Shown here: one piece after another, positions 47,839 through 56,922 of the stretch
Layout of the letters: each line of letters begins with the position of its first letter
Numbering within the stretch: the stretch's first letter is position 1
Assembly (NCBI GenBank): GCA_963702995.1
Contig: OY969783.1
Coordinates: 5,022,001-5,086,000 of the forward strand
DNA length: 64,000 bases
DNA from: MFD04580-c1 sp963702995
GTDB taxonomy: Bacteria; Planctomycetota; Phycisphaerae; Tepidisphaerales; Tepidisphaeraceae
Direction: 5' to 3'
Notes under the pieces: model-generated
Told to the model about the DNA's origin: nothing
Databases searched by the model: none
Seen by the model: the letters and a program-made list of their open reading frames with translations, nothing else
Program-made: the position numbers and the translations under genes

Positions 47839-48507
47839 ATGCCCAATCCCCTTGATCTGATTTGGAGAGCCTACGGGATAACGCTCGACGCATTCGGCGT
47901 CGTCCGCAGGTCGCTTTCGATTGCCGCACCAGAACGTACGGCAGTGTTGCAGGGAAGCCAGTTCGCGAAGCCCGCGAGTAACCAGAATATCCTTGATGCT
48001 CTTGATGCGGCCCAAGAAGAGTTGGACGATCAGACGGTGATGTTCCTGTACGCAACCTTCGAAGCGACGCTTCGTGACCACGTCACAGATCAAGCTCCTC
48101 TGCTGGCCACATCAACCCATCCAGGGCCCCAATTTGGGCCGAACCTTGAGGCGTGGTTTACCGAATTCTGCAAAGAAACCCGCATGGATCGGGTCATTAC
48201 ACTTTTCGAGCCGTGGGCTACCTCCACCGGCATTGCTCAAGCGGGCACAATTCGAAAGTATCGCCACTGGCTCGCTCACGGAAAGCGGGGCGCCGCGCCA
48301 CCGTCTGTCCTGCCGCAGTTTGCATACAAGCTCACTGACCAGCTTTCTGAAGTCATGCGGCCTCGCATGACGAATTCTGTCCGCCACAGGGTACGCGTTG
48401 ATCACCCCGACTCGACGGAGCGATCCGCCGTGGTGGCGCCATCGTCGATTCTCATGCTCCTATTCGGCGGTTTGACGGCCCCCAGTGCCGTAAGCCGAGG
48501 CCAGTAG
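47839..48507 (+). CDS. HEPN-motif protein, putative RNase-like component
   Basis: From ATG at 47839 the product is MPNPLDLIWRAYGITLDAFG, then DALDAAQEELDDQTVMFLYA, TFEATLRDHVTDQAP and FCKETRMDRVITLFEPWATS. The segment TIRKYRHWLAHGKRG has the R-x4-H pattern (RHWLAH) that defines catalytic HEPN domains, which cut RNA in many toxins and defence effectors. The last ~50 residues look non-natural and may be out of frame. Start choice is uncertain; a TTG at 47806 would add 11 residues. It follows the unknown gene on the same strand, so all may form one toxin/immunity island. Confidence 0.6.
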   Translation: MPNPLDLIWRAYGITLDAFGVVRRSLSIAAPERTAVLQGSQFAKPASNQNILDALDAAQEELDDQTVMFLYATFEATLRDHVTDQAPLLATSTHPGPQFGPNLEAWFTEFCKETRMDRVITLFEPWATSTGIAQAGTIRKYRHWLAHGKRGAAPPSVLPQFAYKLTDQLSEVMRPRMTNSVRHRVRVDHPDSTERSAVVAPSSILMLLFGGLTAPSAVSRGQ

Positions 48508-48611
48508 GGACCGCATCGCGGTCCGCGCGGCACCTTCTCGACCGGCAGGGCGGCTCGGATCGACGCATCGGCAGGCCCCCTGGCGGATCGTGGTGCGGTC
48601 CGGGAACTCAC

Positions 48612-50264
48612 TCATTTCTTCGCTTCCTTCAGCGCGAACAGATTTGACCCCGTCGCGACATACAGGGTTCCATTTGCCGCGATCGGCGAAGAGAACATCT
48701 GGGTGCTGAAATCGATGGTCCCCAGCGGTTTCTTCTCCTTGCCCGCCGCGAGAACGGTCATCACGCCCGATTCGTTGATCCCGTAGACCTTGCCGTCGGC
48801 AACAAGTGTCGAGCCCCACACGGCGGCCTCGGTGTCGTGGTCCCAGAAGGGGGCGCCGGTGTCGGCGTCCATGCAATAGATCTTGCCGCCGAAGTCCGCG
48901 ACGTAGAGCAGGCCATCGGCGATCGACACCGTCGAGGTAGACCTGCGGATCGTGTCGTTGCGCCAGGCGATAGACGCTTTCGTATCGCTTCCCGCGGCGC
49001 TGACGGCGATGCAGGTCAGCGCGCCGGGGCGGTCTTCCGTCTGGTCGGGGTCGCGGCCGACGGAGACGTAAACATGATCTTTGTAGATCACCGGCGTCGA
49101 GATGATCTCGCTCGGGCCGTCGGCGTCCTTGTACGCGAGCGGCTTGCCGGCCTTGCTGTGACGTTCCGGCGGGTTGCAGTCGATCCGCCAGCGTTCGCGA
49201 AGGGTGGGAGCGCCGTCCAATCCGGGCGCCGGCTCGGGGTCGAAGCCGTAACAGAAGCCGTCGCCGCCGCCGAAGACCAGTGTCGGCCGCCCGCCAACGA
49301 CGCCGAGCGCGGGCGAGGAATAGTTGCAGTTGAAGGTGCGGCCGCTGATGCCTGCGGTTTCCCGGCCCAACAGCTTGCCGGTCTTCTTGTCCAGGCAGAT
49401 CAGCGCCGGCGCCCAGGGCGCCGGAATGTGCTTGCGCGTCCAATCCACGCCGTTCGACGTTGTCACATACAGCTTGTCACCGACGATCAGCGGCGCGCTG
49501 CTGGAGATCTGGTAGGGGTAAACCCCCAGTGCGTCCCGCATATCATAGCGCCACAGGATGTCGCCGTCGGTGGGGCCGGGCTCGATCGGCTTGGCCTTGG
49601 GGTTGTCGATGTCGGCGGCGTACTTCGCTTCGTCCTTAAAGGGGCCGTCGTTCCCGTTGGCCATTCCGGCGGCGTCGAGGCAGAGCACTTCGCACCGGTT
49701 GGTGATGACGTAGACGTGGTCGCCATCGACGGCCGGTGACGAGCAAATGCCGACTTCGGGGTAGTCCTGGGCCTTGCCGGCCGCCAGCTTGGGGGCCACC
49801 AGTTGCCAGAGGAACTTCCCTGTTGCTTCCTCAAAGCACATGACAACGCCGAAGTCCCCTTTGAACTTGGGGTCGCGCGGCGTGGCGTTGTTGGTGCCGA
49901 CGTAGACGCGGCCGCCCGCAACCACTGGGTTCCCGTAGCACTGGGCGCCCAGCCGGGCGACCCATTTGACGTTCTGGCTGGAGGCGGGATCGATCGACCC
50001 CTCGCCTTCTTTGGGCTTGCCGGGGACGGCGGCCGCGGGAAGGCCTTTCTCCGCCGAGGCCATGTTGCGTGTCGCGTCGTGCCCCCAGGTTGGCCAATCT
50101 TCGGCCATCGCGGGGGCTGCGGCGGCGAGGGCCAGGGCGACGGCCGCCACCAGCCGAGGGCTGCAACGCGGCCGGGGGAATCCAAGGGGCCGGCGGGCGC
50201 TGGAGTCGAGGGGCATTCGGTGCGTCTGGTCCATGGCGTGGTTCATCGGGGAGCGGTTCATCAT
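48612..50264 (-). CDS. Secreted PQQ-like beta-propeller protein 1
   Basis: Long N-terminus with a signal peptide (LVAAVALALAAAAPAMAEDW). The rest is a PQQ/quinoprotein-type propeller: WPTWGHDATRNMASAEKGLP, VKWVARLGAQCYGNPVVAGG, LWRYDMRDALGVYPYQISSS, TGKLLGRETAGISGRTFNCN, DGLLYVADFGGKIYCMDADT. Typical W-motif blades (YxxDxxTGxxLW) recur. No catalytic residues of true PQQ dehydrogenases could be identified, so electron transfer is doubtful; such proteins are very abundant in planctomycetes. It is divergent from the second propeller gene across a 127-bp gap. Confidence 0.85.
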   Translation of the reverse strand: MMNRSPMNHAMDQTHRMPLDSSARRPLGFPRPRCSPRLVAAVALALAAAAPAMAEDWPTWGHDATRNMASAEKGLPAAAVPGKPKEGEGSIDPASSQNVKWVARLGAQCYGNPVVAGGRVYVGTNNATPRDPKFKGDFGVVMCFEEATGKFLWQLVAPKLAAGKAQDYPEVGICSSPAVDGDHVYVITNRCEVLCLDAAGMANGNDGPFKDEAKYAADIDNPKAKPIEPGPTDGDILWRYDMRDALGVYPYQISSSAPLIVGDKLYVTTSNGVDWTRKHIPAPWAPALICLDKKTGKLLGRETAGISGRTFNCNYSSPALGVVGGRPTLVFGGGDGFCYGFDPEPAPGLDGAPTLRERWRIDCNPPERHSKAGKPLAYKDADGPSEIISTPVIYKDHVYVSVGRDPDQTEDRPGALTCIAVSAAGSDTKASIAWRNDTIRRSTSTVSIADGLLYVADFGGKIYCMDADTGAPFWDHDTEAAVWGSTLVADGKVYGINESGVMTVLAAGKEKKPLGTIDFSTQMFSSPIAANGTLYVATGSNLFALKEAKK

Positions 50265-50391
50265 GGTGTCCTTACCTAATCGAACGGCGGATGGTACAAA
50301 GACCGGCGAGGGTCGTCACGCACCACTGCGAGCCGCTGGTGGCAGGCGCCTGCACCCACAACCGAGAACTGCCGCGGAGGTAGTAGGGAAC

Positions 50392-51777
50392 ATGAATAAC
50401 AGCCGTCGCCGCGACGACATCCACGATCGCTACCCCATCGGCCGTTCCCTGTTGACCCTCCTCATCGCCGGCGTCGGCGCTGTGGCGTCGGCCCGAGCCG
50501 CGGACGCGCCGGCCGGGCACGATTGGCCCCAGTGGCGTGGCCCGCACTTCGACGGGACGGGTGACGCGGTTCACCTGCCCGAGAAGTTCAGCAAGGACGA
50601 GAACCTGCTTTGGTCGGTCAAGCTGCCCGGCCCGAGCAACGGGACGCCGATCATCTCCGGCGACCGCATCTTCACCACCGCGATCGACACGAACCGCAAG
50701 ATGCTCGCTTTGGCGCTGGACCGCGCGACGGGCAAAGTGGTCTGGCAGGAAGAGGTTGGCCTGGGCCTGATCCACCCCAAGGGAGAGAACGACGTCGTTT
50801 CCCCGTCGCCGACGACCGACGGCAAGACGGTTGTCTTCATGTACGGCACGGGAGACATCGTCGCCTTCGATCGCGACGGCAAGCGGCTCTGGGCCCGCAA
50901 TCTGCAGCGGGATATCGGCGAGTTCAACATCAACTGGATCTACGGCTCGAGCCCCACGCTCTACAATGGCCGCCTCTACGTGCAGGTCCTCCACACCGAT
51001 ACGCCTTACAAGAACACCGAGTACCCCGACGCGAAAAAGTTCGACGGAGATCCGCCGTCCTACCTGCTCGCGCTCGACCCGGCAACCGGCAAGGAACTGT
51101 TCCGCCAGGTGCGGCCGACGAACGCGGTCAAAGAGACCAAAGAGTCATACGCGACGCCGATCCCGTACACCGGCCCTTCCGGCAAGGAAGAGATCCTATT
51201 GGTCGGCGGCGACGCCGTGACCGCCCACGACCCCGCGACAGGAGCGGAGATCTGGCGCTTTTCCGGCTGGGACCCGGCCCGCGAGCCCTACTGGCGGCTG
51301 ATCCCATCCGTGGTTGCCGGCGACGGGTACATCTTCGCCTGCGCTCCCAAGAACGGCCCCGTCATGGCGATCCGCGACGGCGGGGCGGGCGACGTTTCCG
51401 CGACGAACAAGGCGTGGTTCAGCAACGGCAAGCAGATGACCAGCGACGTCGCGGTGCCCCTCTTCTACAAGGGGAAGCTCTACGTGCTGGGGACCAACAA
51501 CAAGAAGCTCCAGCGTGTCGAGCCCAAGAGTGGCGAAGTCGAATGGACGGCCGAACTCGGCGGCACCGATGTCTTTCGCGGCTCACCGACCGGCGCGGAC
51601 GGGAAGATCTTCTGCATCAACCGCTCGGGTGATATCTGGGTTGTCTCGCCGGAAGATGGCAAGGTGCTCAACAAAGCGTCGCTGGGCGCCAAGGGCGCGT
51701 ATGGTTCGATCGCGGCCGCCGACGGTATCCTTGCCATCCGGGTGGCCGATACGCTCTACGCGTTCGGGCCAAAGTAG
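50392..51777 (+). CDS. Secreted PQQ-like beta-propeller protein 2
   Basis: ATG at 50392 (MNNSRRRDDIHDRYPIGRSL); signal peptide, then WPQWRGPHFDGTGDAVHLPE and blades such as LALALDRATGKVVWQEEVGL, YLLALDPATGKELFRQVRPT and DPATGAEIWRFSGWDPAREP. WPQWRGP is the usual opening of this planctomycete family. The upstream frame starting near 49966 is not the gene. It is followed by an MFS transporter on the same strand (87 bp). Confidence 0.87.
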   Translation: MNNSRRRDDIHDRYPIGRSLLTLLIAGVGAVASARAADAPAGHDWPQWRGPHFDGTGDAVHLPEKFSKDENLLWSVKLPGPSNGTPIISGDRIFTTAIDTNRKMLALALDRATGKVVWQEEVGLGLIHPKGENDVVSPSPTTDGKTVVFMYGTGDIVAFDRDGKRLWARNLQRDIGEFNINWIYGSSPTLYNGRLYVQVLHTDTPYKNTEYPDAKKFDGDPPSYLLALDPATGKELFRQVRPTNAVKETKESYATPIPYTGPSGKEEILLVGGDAVTAHDPATGAEIWRFSGWDPAREPYWRLIPSVVAGDGYIFACAPKNGPVMAIRDGGAGDVSATNKAWFSNGKQMTSDVAVPLFYKGKLYVLGTNNKKLQRVEPKSGEVEWTAELGGTDVFRGSPTGADGKIFCINRSGDIWVVSPEDGKVLNKASLGAKGAYGSIAAADGILAIRVADTLYAFGPK

Positions 51778-51864
51778 CCCGCTTGTCGGGGGGGGTTTGC
51801 CGCGGCCGCCGCGTTCGCGATCGGCCGAAGATTCGTTCGTTCCGCCCGGTGGGAGCCCCGTCGA

Positions 51865-53460
51865 ATGTCAAAACTCTCATATGCGAGCCCTGCGGTATCG
51901 GAGAAGGAACTGCCCTGGTGGCGGCAACTGACGGGCTACCACTGGTTCGTTTTTCTGGTGGCGTCGGCCGCATGGTTCTTTGACTGCCTGGATCAGCGGC
52001 TCTTCTCGCTGGCGCGGATCCCGGCGTTGATGACGCTGATGGGCCAGCCGGGCAACAGCGTGGACGTGCAGTCGTTCGGGAAGGTCGTCACGGCGTTCTT
52101 CCTGATCGGCTGGGGCGTGGGGGGGATGATTTTTGGGTCGTTGGGCGACAAGTACGGGCGCGCCCGGATGCTGACGATCACGATCCTGACCTATTCGGTC
52201 TTCACCGGGCTCAGCTTTTTCAGCCGGAGCCGATTCGACTTTACATTGTTTCGGTTCATGACGGGGCTGGGCGTCGGAGGCGTGTTTGGCCTTGCGGTCG
52301 CGCTGATCGCGGAGACCGTCCCATCCGGGGCCCGGACGCAGTCGCTCGGGTTGCTGCAGGTGCTGTCCACGATTGGCAACATCGCCGCCGGGCTGGCCAA
52401 GATGGCGCTGGCGTCGTTGGAGAAGAACCATCTGGTGGAGAGCGGCCAGGGTTGGCGGTGGATGTTCCTGATCGGTGCGATCCCCGCGGTGATGGTCGTC
52501 TTCACGGCATTTTACCTGCGGGAGCCGGAGTCGTGGCTGGCCGCGAAGCGCGCCGGCCGCTTGCCCAAGGGGAACCTGTTCGCTCCGTACGTGAATTTGT
52601 TCAGTGAGAAGCGGTGGCGCCGAAACCTGATCATCGGCTCGCTGATCGCTTCGACCGGTGTCATCGGCCTCTGGGCAATCGGGGAATACGCGCCGGACAT
52701 CCAGAACTCGGTCTTTACGAGTTATTACGATAAGAACATCGCGTCCCCGACCGTCGCCGACCCGTCCAACGCGGCCGCCGTCGCGTCGGCCAAAAAGCAG
52801 CATGGCGCGGAGGTGAAGGAGCACGTCGATAACGCGATCGCCAACGCTTACATCCTCAACATGCTGGGCGCCGGCGCGGGCATGTGGCTGTTCACGCGGG
52901 TGGCGCTGGCGATGGGGCGGCGATTTGCGTTCCTCGTTGGCTTCTCCGCCGCACTGATCGTCACTTTCCTGGTCTATTGGAAGATGAACTCCCCGATCGA
53001 CGCCTACTGGATGATGCCGCTCATGGGGGCGGCGCAACTGGGCGTCTTCGCGGGGTTCTCGATCTACCTGCCCGAGCTGTTCCCAAGCTCGCTGCGGAGC
53101 ACGGGCACGAGCTTTTGCTATAACCTGGGCCGCTTTGCCGCGGCGGGCGGGAGCTTCTTCTCGGCGACCCTGGCGAAAGGGGTCTACGGTGGGTATCCAT
53201 CGCCTCTGCCCTCCCGCTATTCGGCGATGACAATGTGCGTGATCTTTCTGATCGGGCTCGCGGCGCTCCCCTTCGCGCCCGAAACCAAAGGTCAGCCCCT
53301 CCCCGAGGACGGCACGCCGCCGCCCGCTCCGCCGATCGGCGACCTTGGCCACGAGCCCATCGTCGGCGCCGCCACCGGCGGGGCTGTGTTGGTTCAGCCT
53401 GAACTGGAGAGCGAGTGTGCGTGCGTTAGCCACTCTGACCATCGGGCGGTTGCATTTTAG
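51865..53460 (+). CDS. Major facilitator superfamily transporter
   Basis: ATG at 51865. Twelve predicted helices with the MFS loop motif between TM2 and TM3, GSLGDKYGRARMLTITILTY (G-D-x-x-G-R), and RFMTGLGVGGVFGLAVALIA in TM4-5 as in sugar and aromatic-acid porters. A ~60-residue hydrophilic insert (ASPTVADPSNAAAVASAKKQ) separates the halves. 531 residues. Possible substrates include sugars or small acids. The last ~40 residues (after GDLGHEPIVG) are unusual. It lies downstream of a secreted PQQ-like propeller, which may act on related substrates. Confidence 0.88.
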   Translation: MSKLSYASPAVSEKELPWWRQLTGYHWFVFLVASAAWFFDCLDQRLFSLARIPALMTLMGQPGNSVDVQSFGKVVTAFFLIGWGVGGMIFGSLGDKYGRARMLTITILTYSVFTGLSFFSRSRFDFTLFRFMTGLGVGGVFGLAVALIAETVPSGARTQSLGLLQVLSTIGNIAAGLAKMALASLEKNHLVESGQGWRWMFLIGAIPAVMVVFTAFYLREPESWLAAKRAGRLPKGNLFAPYVNLFSEKRWRRNLIIGSLIASTGVIGLWAIGEYAPDIQNSVFTSYYDKNIASPTVADPSNAAAVASAKKQHGAEVKEHVDNAIANAYILNMLGAGAGMWLFTRVALAMGRRFAFLVGFSAALIVTFLVYWKMNSPIDAYWMMPLMGAAQLGVFAGFSIYLPELFPSSLRSTGTSFCYNLGRFAAAGGSFFSATLAKGVYGGYPSPLPSRYSAMTMCVIFLIGLAALPFAPETKGQPLPEDGTPPPAPPIGDLGHEPIVGAATGGAVLVQPELESECACVSHSDHRAVAF

Positions 53461-53634
53461 GAAGGCATGAGGGGATGCTCTGAACGGCCCGTAGGCGTGA
53501 GGGCGGGAGATGCCTTCCGCCCGGTAGTGTTCGTTCGTCGCAAGCCCAGCCGGTTATCCCTGGGCGAGACGGATGCCTCCGGAGCTCGCTTCCGTTTCAC
53601 CGGCTGGCTGAATTATCGGCAGGCGTCCCGCGTG

Positions 53635-55016
53635 TCGCAAGCGGGGCTTGTTTCAGTGACAGCTAGGCGGCCGGTCGGTCCGCCTCGCGGCGTTTCTGTC
53701 GTTCCTGCCGAGCCTGGTTGAGCTTGAGGTCGCGGTCGGCGTGGATCTGCTTGTCCCGTCCCGCGAGCATGTCGGCGGGGGTGACATAGCCGACAGCGCT
53801 GTGGAGGCGGACGGCGTTGTAGTGGGTGACGTACTGGCCGACGAGTCGGCGGGCATCGTCCAGCGACAGTGGCGTGCCGGGGCGGATGCACTCGGTCTTG
53901 ATGGTCTTATGGAAGCGTTCGAGCTTTCCGTTGCTCTGGGGGTAGTAAGGGGAGGTCCTGACGTGGGTCATGCCGCAGATTCGGATGAACTGCTTGAAGT
54001 CTTTGGCGATGAACTGGGGGCCGTTGTCGGAGATGACGCGGGGCCTGGCGTCGGGGTACTTCTCGCGTGCCCGCTGGAGGAGCAGTTCGATCTGGGGCTC
54101 GGTCATCGATTCGTGGATCTCGAAGTGGACGATGGAGCGGCTCATGCCGTCGAGGAGGCTGGCCAGGTAGTAGAAGGTGCCGGCGATGTTGAGGTAGGAG
54201 ATGTTGACGTGCCAATGCTGGTGGGGCTTGAGGGGCTGTTGGAAGCCGGTGCCCTTGAGGGAGGGTGAGCCGTCGAAGGCGTCAATGCGTCCGGCCTGCT
54301 TGAGGACACGGTAGACGCTGGAGGGGCTGACGGCGACGACGTCGGCGTCGAGCATCATGAAGGTGAGTCGGCGGTAGCCTTCGAGGGGGAAGCGGGCCTC
54401 GAAGTCGAGGATGGCTTGCTTCTCCCAGTCGAGTAGCCAGTGGTCGCGGGGGACCCAGGCGTTGTGCTCGTTGACCTTGCCGTAGCGAGCTTTCCAGTCA
54501 TAGAACTTGCTGGTGGAAATGCCCAGCCAGCCGACGAAGCGGCCTGCGGGCAGCTCGGTCTTGGCGGCCCAGCGGTTGACGAAGTCGATGACCTGGTCGC
54601 GGTGATCGTGAGCGGTCCAGCGGCCGTTCAGATCAGGCCAAGACTTTTTTTAAGCTCGACGTGCTCGCCCATGAGTTCGGCGAGGACTTCGTTCTTCTGC
54701 TGGATCCTGGCTTGCAGGGCCGCAATCTTCTCGGCGTCGGCGTTCTGCTGACGGGTGCTGGCGGCCTTGGTCTCGAAGACGGCGGCGCCGTCCTCGAAGA
54801 GCTTTTTCTGCCAGAGGTAGAAGAGGGTGGGCTGGAGGTCATGCTTCTGGCAGACGTCGGAGATGGGGGCCTTCTCGACGAGGTGCTCGCGGAGGATGGC
54901 GAGCTTCTGGGCTCCGGTAAAGTGGCGACGTTCGTTGGGCACGGGTGTTTGCTCCATCGGGCACGCTCCATATTTAACGCCGATGATAGCACTCTCCAGT
55001 TCCGACTGGGGCAACA
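53635..55016. mobile_element. IS3-family insertion sequence, ends approximate
   Basis: Two overlapping transposase frames of IS3 type are present. The ends are not certain: TGTCGCAAGCG-like text on the left and a TGTTGCCCC-like complement on the right are only weakly matched, and no target duplication was confirmed. Confidence 0.7.
53663..54957 (-). CDS. IS3-family OrfAB transposase with -1 frameshift site
   Basis: OrfA: ATG at 54957 (MEQTPVPNERRHFTGAQKLA), HTH with VEKAPISDVCQKHDLQPTLF and a leucine-zipper-like helix, stop at 54628. OrfB continues in the -1 frame: KSWPDLNGRWTAHDHRDQVI, GRFVGWLGISTSKFYDWKAR, then the rve integrase core with DGMSRSIVHFEIHESM, RPRVISDNGPQFIAKDFKQF, SPYYPQSNGKLERFHKTIK and a normal end. 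DDE acids appear present. The junction has A7 (plus-strand T7 at 54645-54651), the classical A_AAA_AAG slip site of IS3. Complete and potentially active. Confidence 0.9.
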
Positions 55017-55077
55017 CAGGGCAGGCCTGGCCGCGACGCACTGATGATCAACGACAGTGCTAAAGAAAATACGTTTT

Positions 55078-55222
55078 AACCACAGATGAAGACAAGATGA
55101 ACACAGATGGGAAAGGATGAAGGCGAAGGATGAAGGATGAAGGCGAAGGATGAAGGAATGCCGGGGTCTTTCTTCATCCTTCATCTTCATCCTTCCGCCT
55201 TCCCTTCTTATCTGTGTTGCCT
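55078..55222. repeat. Tandem/inverted low-complexity repeat
   Basis: GAAGGATGAAGG-type units (AAGGATGAAGGCGAAGGATG) on one side and the complementary TTCATCCTTCATCTTCATCC on the other, bordered by ACACAGATG and CATCTGTG-like ends. A long imperfect hairpin. Probably a repeat element between the IS3 element and the next gene. Confidence 0.65.
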
Positions 55223-55238
55223 CATCCGCCCGACAACA

Positions 55239-56576
55239 TCACTTCCCTCCTACATCCAGGCAAACCGCTTCGTTCTTGCTTCGGGCATAGATGCGGCCGT
55301 TGGCGACGATCGCGGCGGACCAGCACTTGGTCGCGATCGGCTGGACGCTCCCGATCTCCTTGTATGCCGTCGGCGTCGCCTCGACGAGCGAGATCTTCCC
55401 CGTGTCGCTCTGAACGAGGATGCTCCCATCGATCAGGATCGTCCCGCCGCCCGAGCCGAAGCCGGGGTGGCTCCACATCTCCTTGCCCGTTGCGATATCG
55501 ATGCAGCGGAGCGGGGCGCTGCCGAACTCCTTGAAGCCGAAGATGCCGTAGACGTAGCCGTCCTTCTGCACCGGCGTTGACCAATGGCTCACGTTCTGAC
55601 CCGGGGTGCGCCACAGCTCCTTGACCGCGAATTTGTCGCCGCTGGACGCAACCTGCACGGCGGCCGCTCCGACTTCATACCCGGCCGAGCAATAGACGAT
55701 GTCGCCGTTCTTTCCGCCGACCACCGGGCTGGCGGCCGTCGATACGGCGTAGGGGAACGCGTATCGCCACAGCTCGGCCCCGTTGTCGGCACGAACCGAA
55801 ACCAGCCCGCCCGTCGCCGGCGCCTTCTTCCCCTTCGCCTTCAGCGGCGGGCCCTGGGTGAAGAAGATCACCTGCTTGACACCGCCCAGCGTCGCTGGCA
55901 CGGGCGAGGCGTGGGTCATCAGTTCCGATTCGACGCCCCAGACGCCCTTGCCGGTCTTCTTATCGAACGCCATGAGCGACTGGCCGGCGGAACCGCCGGC
56001 GACGTAAATCAGCTCGCCATCCAGCACCGGCGACGCCGCGCAGCCCCACTGAAGCTTCTGGCCGCCCGCTTCGGTCATCAGGTCGTGCTTCCAGACCACC
56101 TTGCCCGACGCGGCACTCAGGCAGACGAGCTTCAGGTTCGTCCCCAGGATGTAGACGTTGTCGCCATCGATTGTTGGGGTCGAGCGCGGGTTGCTGCCGC
56201 CTTGCTTGTCCTCGATCGTCTTGTCGATCACGGTGGACCATTCTTCTTTGCCCGTGTCGGCGTTCAGGGCGACCGCGACTTCGTTCCCGTCCCGCGCGAC
56301 GAAGATGAAGGCGTGCTTGCCGGCGACGGCAAACGTGCCGAACCCTTCGCCGATCGGCGTCTTCCAGACCTCCTTCGGCCCCGAGCCCCAATTCTTGACG
56401 ATCCCGGTTTCGCTCGAAACGCCGTCATGGTTCGGGCCGCGATATTGGGTCCAATCGGCGCCCGGCGCAGTCGCGGCCGCCGTGCCGAGGAGCAGGCCGA
56501 AGGCGGTCCCGGCCAAGGCACGCCGTGCCCAGGCCGAGCGAGCAAGCTTGATGTCAGTCGAAGAAGCAAAGCTCAT
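55239..56576 (-). CDS. Secreted PQQ-like beta-propeller protein 3
   Basis: ATG at 56576 (MSFASSTDIKLARSAWARRA); signal peptide (ALAGTAFGLLLGTAAATAPG). Propeller with WTQYRGPNHDGVSSETGIVK, VALNADTGKEEWSTVIDKTI, VCLSAASGKVVWKHDL, SLMAFDKKTGKGVWGVESEL and CIDIATGKEMWSHPGFGSGG. WTQYRGPNHDG is the family opening. It is cousin to the other two propeller proteins in the window; the three belong to the same general class but differ in length. No PQQ site seen. Confidence 0.87.
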   Translation of the reverse strand: MSFASSTDIKLARSAWARRALAGTAFGLLLGTAAATAPGADWTQYRGPNHDGVSSETGIVKNWGSGPKEVWKTPIGEGFGTFAVAGKHAFIFVARDGNEVAVALNADTGKEEWSTVIDKTIEDKQGGSNPRSTPTIDGDNVYILGTNLKLVCLSAASGKVVWKHDLMTEAGGQKLQWGCAASPVLDGELIYVAGGSAGQSLMAFDKKTGKGVWGVESELMTHASPVPATLGGVKQVIFFTQGPPLKAKGKKAPATGGLVSVRADNGAELWRYAFPYAVSTAASPVVGGKNGDIVYCSAGYEVGAAAVQVASSGDKFAVKELWRTPGQNVSHWSTPVQKDGYVYGIFGFKEFGSAPLRCIDIATGKEMWSHPGFGSGGGTILIDGSILVQSDTGKISLVEATPTAYKEIGSVQPIATKCWSAAIVANGRIYARSKNEAVCLDVGGK

Positions 56577-56922
56577 GCGTCTGGGTCCTTTCCACAGAGT
56601 CGTTTCAGTTGCGCAAGCCCTGGAGCAGCCGTGCGGCAGGCGCCGGGCGGGTCGTGTCAGGTTATACCTTGCGATAGCGTTCGACGTCGCCGTTTGTTGA
56701 GCGGGCTCGCTCGCCAGGCTGGGGGCCCTTCTTGGCGACATCCGTTTCGAACGCGAGGTTTGTGTGAAGGCGCTTGCCATCGTGCAAGGTGCCTTCTCCG
56801 ACGCTTGTGGGCCTCCTGTGTCGTCTGGCCGGTGACGCAGGCGCTGGTCGCGCGGTTATGATGCGGTGCGTTGGTATCCCCCGTTTTCCCCCGAGCGGAC
56901 GCGCTCTTCCGAGGAGGCCTCT

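Noticed and set aside
51877..53442. 521-codon open frame on the minus strand opposite the MFS gene
   Set aside because: Shadow frame: the plus strand has clear MFS helices and motifs. The antisense product is Arg/His/Gln-rich without any family pattern, as is common at high GC.
48612..56576. True PQQ-dependent dehydrogenases
   Set aside because: The three proteins have propeller blades with W motifs, but no catalytic Asp/Glu/Ca-site pattern of quinoprotein dehydrogenases could be located. Called PQQ-like only.
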